From Eleginops maclovinus (taxonomy: Eukaryota; Chordata; Actinopteri; Perciformes; Eleginopidae): 64,000 nucleotides of DNA. The stretch is from the NCBI RefSeq assembly GCF_036324505.1, contig NC_086351.1, positions 6,566,001 to 6,630,000 of the forward strand, in the 5' to 3' direction. The position numbers were made by a program, and so were the translations under genes. The notes beneath the pieces were generated by a model that ran no database searches, was not told the DNA's origin, and saw nothing but the letters and a program-made list of their open reading frames with translations. This document shows, one piece after another, positions 57,906-64,000 of the stretch (position 1 is its first letter; each line of letters starts with the position of its first letter).

Positions 57906-60900
57906 ATAGAAAGATACATGCACAGACCTCCAGTCTACACCAAACTTTTGGATCATTAAAAGGCATCACGCATGGGCCCTGAGGTGAAGGGTCAGAGGTC
58001 AGCCTCATGTCCCTTGAGGGAACAGATTAACCATTTCTGTGCTAACCAAACTGATAGCATGACCTTTTGCTTTACTTTTGACCCCTTCCACACTGTTAGT
58101 TTGCTCCTAGTACTATAGAAAACAGTATTTGGGACGCCGAGGCTTCAAACTTTGTATAGGAAGTGATGCAAGTTATTGACTGCAAGGCTATTGTACTGAA
58201 TTACGTTATATTAAACAAGTGTGTGTGTGTGTGTCTGAAAACAGAGCCTGCCAGCAAAAAAAAATAGACCTGCATGAATCAACTAGCAACTGGAATTATT
58301 ATTTTTTTTGGTTTGTTTAGAAGTGTGTGCCAAAGTTTTAAAGAATTCTCTCCTGACCTTATCTCTCCCCTTAAATATCTGATCCAGAATAGATCCCAGT
58401 CAAAACAAGCTTAGGGCGTACAGTTTTCCTACATAGCGTGTCTGCAACATGAATTATTTGTTTGCACACTTGGAAAAAAGCCTTAAGGGCATATTGGAAG
58501 TCTCCATCACAATGTTTTCCTTCATGACAAAAGCCCTGATTAGCCCTGTATGACCTTTAACCAGTTTGCTTGTCCTTTGCTAACATGTTAGCCAGCTGCG
58601 ACAGGATAATAGCTGCTTAGCTGTCAGTGTCAAATGATCTGTCCCTCTAAAAGGTGACGGGCAGCTCGTGGGATGCCTCAAGGACACAGACAGCTCAAGC
58701 TATGAGGTTGGACCTTAACAAGCGCCTGACAGAAATGATAATGATTACCTCAGGAGAGGTTGCTCTGTGTGGCCTCAGACTTTCCCACAGGAAGCGAATC
58801 TGTAGCTATATGGCTGCAATTTGAACCTCAGGGGAGGACACAGCCCATTTATTCCAATGAGCAACCTGCACATTAGAGCTAGTATTTGTTTATCTTTCAT
58901 TCAGGCTTGGCTCCTCACTGAAGGGCCCTCGAAGTAAATGGTATGTTTTCCCGTCTCCAACATAACCCAATGAGCCATAAGCTATTTGTCAGTCTTTTCA
59001 GTCTGTGACACTGGGATGTGAAGATGAGATAGCGGGTGGGTAATGTGTGTCAGCTGCAGCCATCATTAATTGACAACCAACAGTTTCTGGGTTATTAGAG
59101 ACATATGGCCGAATAGAAAGATGCTTAAAACAGTGCTGCTGTGGTCACTGGAGTGAGTTTGTTTGTTTACAGAGCGATCGGTTTGTACTTAATCTTCTGC
59201 TGTCATACTTTGAATCAGCCTTTCAGACGGGCTTAATATATACATTTGTCCCTACAGATGAGCTTTTTTATCACTAATTGTCCCTCCATTCTTGAGACTT
59301 TGATATTGAGGAATACTTCTTCTAGGATTTTAAAGTGCTACTGACCATTCATGTAGAGAGCATACAAATCAATTAACTATAAGCCTTTATCGGGAAGAGC
59401 AGCCACCATGCAATTTACATAAGCAGAGGATCATACCTAGGAAAATACAACAAAAGTAGGTCAAATGAAAGGCAAAAGTTTCAAGGGAATTGCATATAAA
59501 TGCAAATATGCAAATGTACTTCCTCCCAAAGCATTTTCCCATTAAATATTCACAAAGGAAAGATATATATTCTAGCAATAAACTAAGAAAACCCTTGTTC
59601 AGGGTCTTGTTAAATTATACAGAGCAGTGACCAAGACTGTATGAAGGTGAAAGTTCAAACATACGAACAATGAGCTGACTCAGATAACTGGCCGACGGCT
59701 TTCTCCAGTAATGGCATGAAATAGATGAGGTGAATGGTGCAATCAGAATATTTCATGCTTCATTTCAGTGAGCACCGGTATGTACGATATAAATGGACAG
59801 AATAACATAAACAACAAAACTGCCTTTAATGGGTTGTTGACATTCATGCTCCACTGCATTTTGCTCCCGTTATACACATTTAGCTTCACAAGAGGGAGAA
59901 AAGAGGGAAAAGCAGCTTTTGAAGCAGTGAACAGGGCACACAAATAGTAAAACGATAACTGAAATGTCAAAAAGTGTTCTCCCTTTCCAGAAATATCGCA
60001 AAAATATATCCAGCTACTACTATATGAACCGTGGTCATCTTTTAGGATATCTTTCCTATTTTTTTCTCAATTCTGTGATAAACAAACCAGACAGAAAAAG
60101 GGTTGCAGAAAACTAGAAAATAACAAAACAAGCCAGGACAGGATTTCTTTGCAAAACCCCGGAGCATGACCGCAAGGAATAAAAATCGCCAACCAGCATG
60201 CAGGCTGTTCCCAGCACCTCTCCAGACAAGATTGCAAGCTTAAGACAAGTCCTGTCATATCATCCAACGCACTTATCATGCTGACTCTCATGTGAGTCTC
60301 ATTTTTACTGGAAAACCTCTGAGGCAAAGTCAAAGGGAAAACAACAGCTCTTACGGAGGAGTAACAGCTTCCAGCTCAGCATTAGGCTTCAAAGTCTCCA
60401 CCTACATCTGGGCTGAATTACGCAATGTGGCCTCCCGACTCACATCTGTATGTATGACTAATCACTCTGAAGGGGCAGGCCTCCAACCAACACAACCCCA
60501 TACCTTTGCATGTGAGCAAACAGACACATAAAGTACACATTATCTGAACACAGAGACTTGGACATTGAACAGCACGCAATTACATGACAGCACAAGGATA
60601 CTTCCAAGTCATATGTGGTCAGTTTTAAAGCCAAGATCTACTCGTATGTGCTGTTTTATGATGTTGCCTAACAGTTAAAAAGCTTCAAAAGGGCAAACCA
60701 ATGCACCACTAATTAGTGTATTTTACATCAAATGTGGATTCCATAGCTGTTTGAGTGTGAATTCAGAGACTTCACTCATAACTGAATCCATACAGGCCAA
60801 GTCTATTCTTTCCAACTGAGGTTCTCTTTCTGTTTAATCATGTTCGGCTTCATTCAACTATGTGAGGCTGCTCAAACAGACCTGCGGGGGGAGCACAGGG

Positions 60901-63100
60901 GACAAGCTAACAACAGAAGTGAGCCAAGCTGAGAGCAGCTTCCTCAGTGGGGCTCTTATCTCGCTCTGGCCTGGGGCTCCCCTCGGGAACTGGGCTGGGA
61001 GTTGAGGACAGACCCCTCGCTATATTCTCGCACCATCGACTCAAAACACACTTTCTCCATGTGTCCTCGCCGGCTGCCAGCTTCTTCCAGACGACAGAAT
61101 GAGTGCATGTGTTTCATTTGTTTATATATTAGCATGTGTGCGCCCTCATCTGTGTCAAATGAATGTGCTGCACATCTTTTCCAAGGCCACCTCTAAACTG
61201 ATCAAGTCTGCTTCATAAAACAGATTAAAGAAATCACAGAAAAGGTCAAAAGTGCATCGATCAATCGCATTTGCCATTTGTTCTGTTTCACCATGTCTTC
61301 ACAGGGAGCGATGATCTGGATTGCTAATGCTGTCAATAACTGAGCATGAAGTGTGACAGATATCTTATCAGCCGACACAGTGATTACAGTTCAGGTAATG
61401 AGGGAGAGGCCTCTCTCATTTGTCATTCTTTGTGTGCGGAGCTGAGGCCAAGCAAGACCGATAGAGCCATCCCGCAGACACAATACCACTGCAGCTGCAG
61501 GCCGCGGGTAATTGGGAGTAATGGATTGATAAAGAGTGGACGGCATGTGTGTGGGTGTAAGTGAGTACCACATGCAAAAACATGTAAGAGCACTAGCATG
61601 GGCCAACATGGTTGTATGGTATAGTAAACATTATTTTGAGAATATAATGCAGAATTTTTTCTTTTAACCACAGCTTCCATTGTTTAGTAGCACAGACAAT
61701 TCAGATGCCCCTGCAGTGCTTTCTTATAGCTTTAATATGAAAATTCACACACTAACAACCCCACTTACACACTAAAACATACACATTCACGCCCCTGGAG
61801 GAAAACATCCTCTCGTTAATTAGGGCTTAGAGTTAGGGTGTATAAGACATGCCGGGAAAGTAAAAAAGAAGCTGAATAACACAGCTGTAAAATAGGGATC
61901 TGGGGGATGGCAGTTAAACCGGAAAACACCATTATTATCAAGTATTGCAGATAAGCAGTGTGACCATGGAGAACCACCACTGCACTAACAGCTTTAGCAG
62001 TGTCCCCTCTCTTCAACAAGTGAAATATCGCCTAAGCTGGCTGTCAAAGTGAATCATTATTACATTTTATATAACACGGTTCAACCCTATTTTACACATC
62101 AAAGTCTGTTTACAGTTCTTGAGAAGTGCTACAGCAAAAGCTGTGTGAAGCCTTTTGTGGCTCCAGAGGGAGCTGTGTGAAGTTTGATAAATTACCTCAA
62201 GGGGTGTCACACGAGTAAGAGCTTGTTGGGGCTCCAGAAGTACAAGTTTCAAAATAAAAATCAAATCTGAAGGTGTGGAGGTAACAAGAAGTGAGTTTAC
62301 AAGGCGTGTTAGCGGCTTAATGCAACATTAGCCGCTCATCTCTGACCAAACTGCTTTTGGTGCATTGTGGGTAATGTAGGCAGCAGGCTTTGGAAGATAA
62401 ATGTTTAGAATACGTTTAAAACAAACTCCTGCTGCATAAATTTGAAGCTCGATTTGAGCAATGCATTGAAACACTAATTTGTCATTTAGCGTGGCAAATT
62501 TCCTTGATTCTAGCTTGAACTAGCCCACTTTCAAACCTCTAAAGTACTCTGTGTCTTTCTTACAATGTTTCGTATGCTTCCGAAAACAGAAAAAGCAATC
62601 TTGTGGTAATGCAGTCATGTGATCACTTCCTCAATTCCCTGTGAAAGAGAAGCAAGGGCCTATTATAAAGATGTCAATCATCAGTCCGCTTCGCTTCACT
62701 GAGGGAGTGTACACACAGGAGACCCCCGGCCCGAAAACCCCACACTACGTCACTCGGCAGCACAGCAACATCAGGTGTATGAGCTCAGTGAAGTGCAGGA
62801 AGTATAACGGGAAGTGTTAAGTGAAAATGAGTCTAAGTAGCGGCAGAACATGCACAGGGGGTATCACTAACACATTTAGCAAATGCAATGCGAGTACAGG
62901 AACTTGTCTTGTGTTGATGCATATTACTGATGTCCAGACAGCCTTATGATGATTTTGTTTTGAACGTCAAACTTAAAAGACTATGAGTGAGAGTGTAATG
63001 TATGGCTTTTTCTTTTTGTTGTAATGATTATAAAGTCAAATTTCCATATGGTATATTTCATTAAAACTTTCATCCAGATTGTTAAGCCAGCTTGTATTTT
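57906..63100. other. Intronic or intergenic sequence, no gene recognised
   Basis: No exon or intact mobile element was recognised. A (GT)8 run lies at 58219-58234. The stretch 60880-61080 is GC-rich compared with its surroundings but carries no recognisable coding or promoter signature. Confidence 0.4.
62362..62379 (-). promoter_or_regulatory. Candidate ZNF143/THAP11-type motif
   Basis: On the minus strand ctacattacccacaatgc resembles the promoter motif ACTAYAnnnCCC(A/R)nnATGC bound by ZNF143 and THAP11. Similar words also occur inside teleost repeats, and there is no recognised transcription start here, so function is doubtful. Confidence 0.25.
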
Positions 63101-63230
63101 AAGGGAAGGGAAGTTTATTTGAATAGCAACTCCAAAACACATGGCAATTTAAAGTGCTGTACAAAAGACAGATCGGCATAAAGATATACATTAAACAGGG
63201 CATAAAACTTAAACAGGATTTTTATTCAAA
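63101..63230. repeat. Teleost interspersed repeat fragment (atttgaatagca...aaagtgctgtac type)
   Basis: The text gggaagtttatttgaatagc ... atggcaatttaaagtgctgt ac...aaagaca resembles the widespread fish repeat 'tttatttgtatagcac...caattcaaagtgctttacat'. The family and boundaries are not resolved. Confidence 0.5.
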
Positions 63231-64000
63231 GGGTTTCAAAAAAGATAACAAATACATAACGAAATAAAGAGAATGGCAAAGGAGTGCAAGACTTTTACAA
63301 ACATTTAAAGTTAACATTGCTTTGTTTTTTAACCTCTCTGATAAAATCTGGTGATAGTATTTTCTATTTTATCTTTCAGATGTTGAATTGATATAACAAC
63401 AGAAGAATTGAGACTTGAGGAACTTGTATGAATGTGTAGTTAAACTATTGTCACAGTATTCTCTCCATACAATAGATTTATCCAGGAGTCCCAAGATATT
63501 CTGTTACAAAAGTGCAGCCCACTGTTCTTCCAAAAAAAAGAAAACTCCATATCTCCTTTGCAATCTAAGTGAGGAATTTCTAGGGAAATCTGAGCCGAAT
63601 GGTTTTTCTCATCAGCTGGAACTATCACGTCTCAGTGCATACTGATACTCAAGGTTCAAAGTCTCATTTAAGTCTTTAACATACAGAACTTGTGTAATCT
63701 GCTGTATATAAAAGGGAATGGTATGGAAGGGACTGGATTCATTATTTTTACTTCTACAGTTATCAAAGCACTATACCAATGAGACATTTTTGTTCCTGCT
63801 TTTATCTGCAAGACAGGTGTGTGTTATTTGCTTATAAAATTCCTGACACAAAGGATTCCACACACTATTGTTGTCTTTTACGGTCAGATGCAGCACAGTT
63901 AGAAAATGGTACAAAAGGGGAAGCGGCTTAACAAAACCACTGAGGGGAAAACAACTAAACATGTGAGTTTGGGAGGAGGATATAAAGCAAACATCTAAGT
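63231..64000. other. Terminal stretch, nothing recognised
   Basis: AT-rich sequence without a recognisable gene or repeat. Confidence 0.4.

Overview
This 64 kb window reads as vertebrate nuclear DNA, almost certainly from a ray-finned (teleost) fish. It is AT-rich and gene-poor. It carries long CA and ATCT/CTGT microsatellites, a Tc1-type transposon, an L2-like LINE, a tRNA-derived SINE and several short repeats that are familiar from teleost genomes. No bacterial, viral or organellar gene organisation is visible, and nearly all open reading frames of 60-130 codons look like chance.

The only host coding sequence I can support is one 97 bp exon on the minus strand (18002-18098). It has consensus splice sites and encodes the start of the glycosyl hydrolase family 47 catalytic domain of a Golgi class I alpha-1,2-mannosidase, best matching MAN1C1. 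I infer that most or all of the window is intron of this minus-strand gene: the intron after the exon runs from 18001 down towards position 1, and the intron before it runs from 18099 upwards. No other exon of the gene was recognised by eye.

Layout: 1-16 kb is unique intronic sequence with a decayed short repeat near 2 kb, a strong hairpin near 6.5 kb and a G-rich block near 9 kb. Between 16 and 19.7 kb lie two oppositely oriented copies of one Tc1-derived MITE that bracket the exon, then an ATCT array. From 19.7 to 36 kb the sequence is mostly unique, with a roughly 195 bp perfect CA array, one LINE 3' tail and one copy of a common teleost repeat. From 36.1 to 40.9 kb there is a transposon cluster: a 5'-truncated L2-like LINE, a complete 1650 bp Tc1 element with intact 340-residue transposase and IR/DR ends, and a decayed LINE 3' end. 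From 41 to 64 kb there are microsatellites, one SINE, local duplications, two further copies of the teleost repeat and otherwise unique sequence.

Nothing here amounts to a new multi-gene system. The best leads are the apparently intact Tc1 element lying in the sense orientation of the host gene, the inverted MITE pair flanking the mannosidase exon (a possible aid to back-splicing or exon skipping), and several blocks that may be conserved regulatory DNA but need alignment to test.
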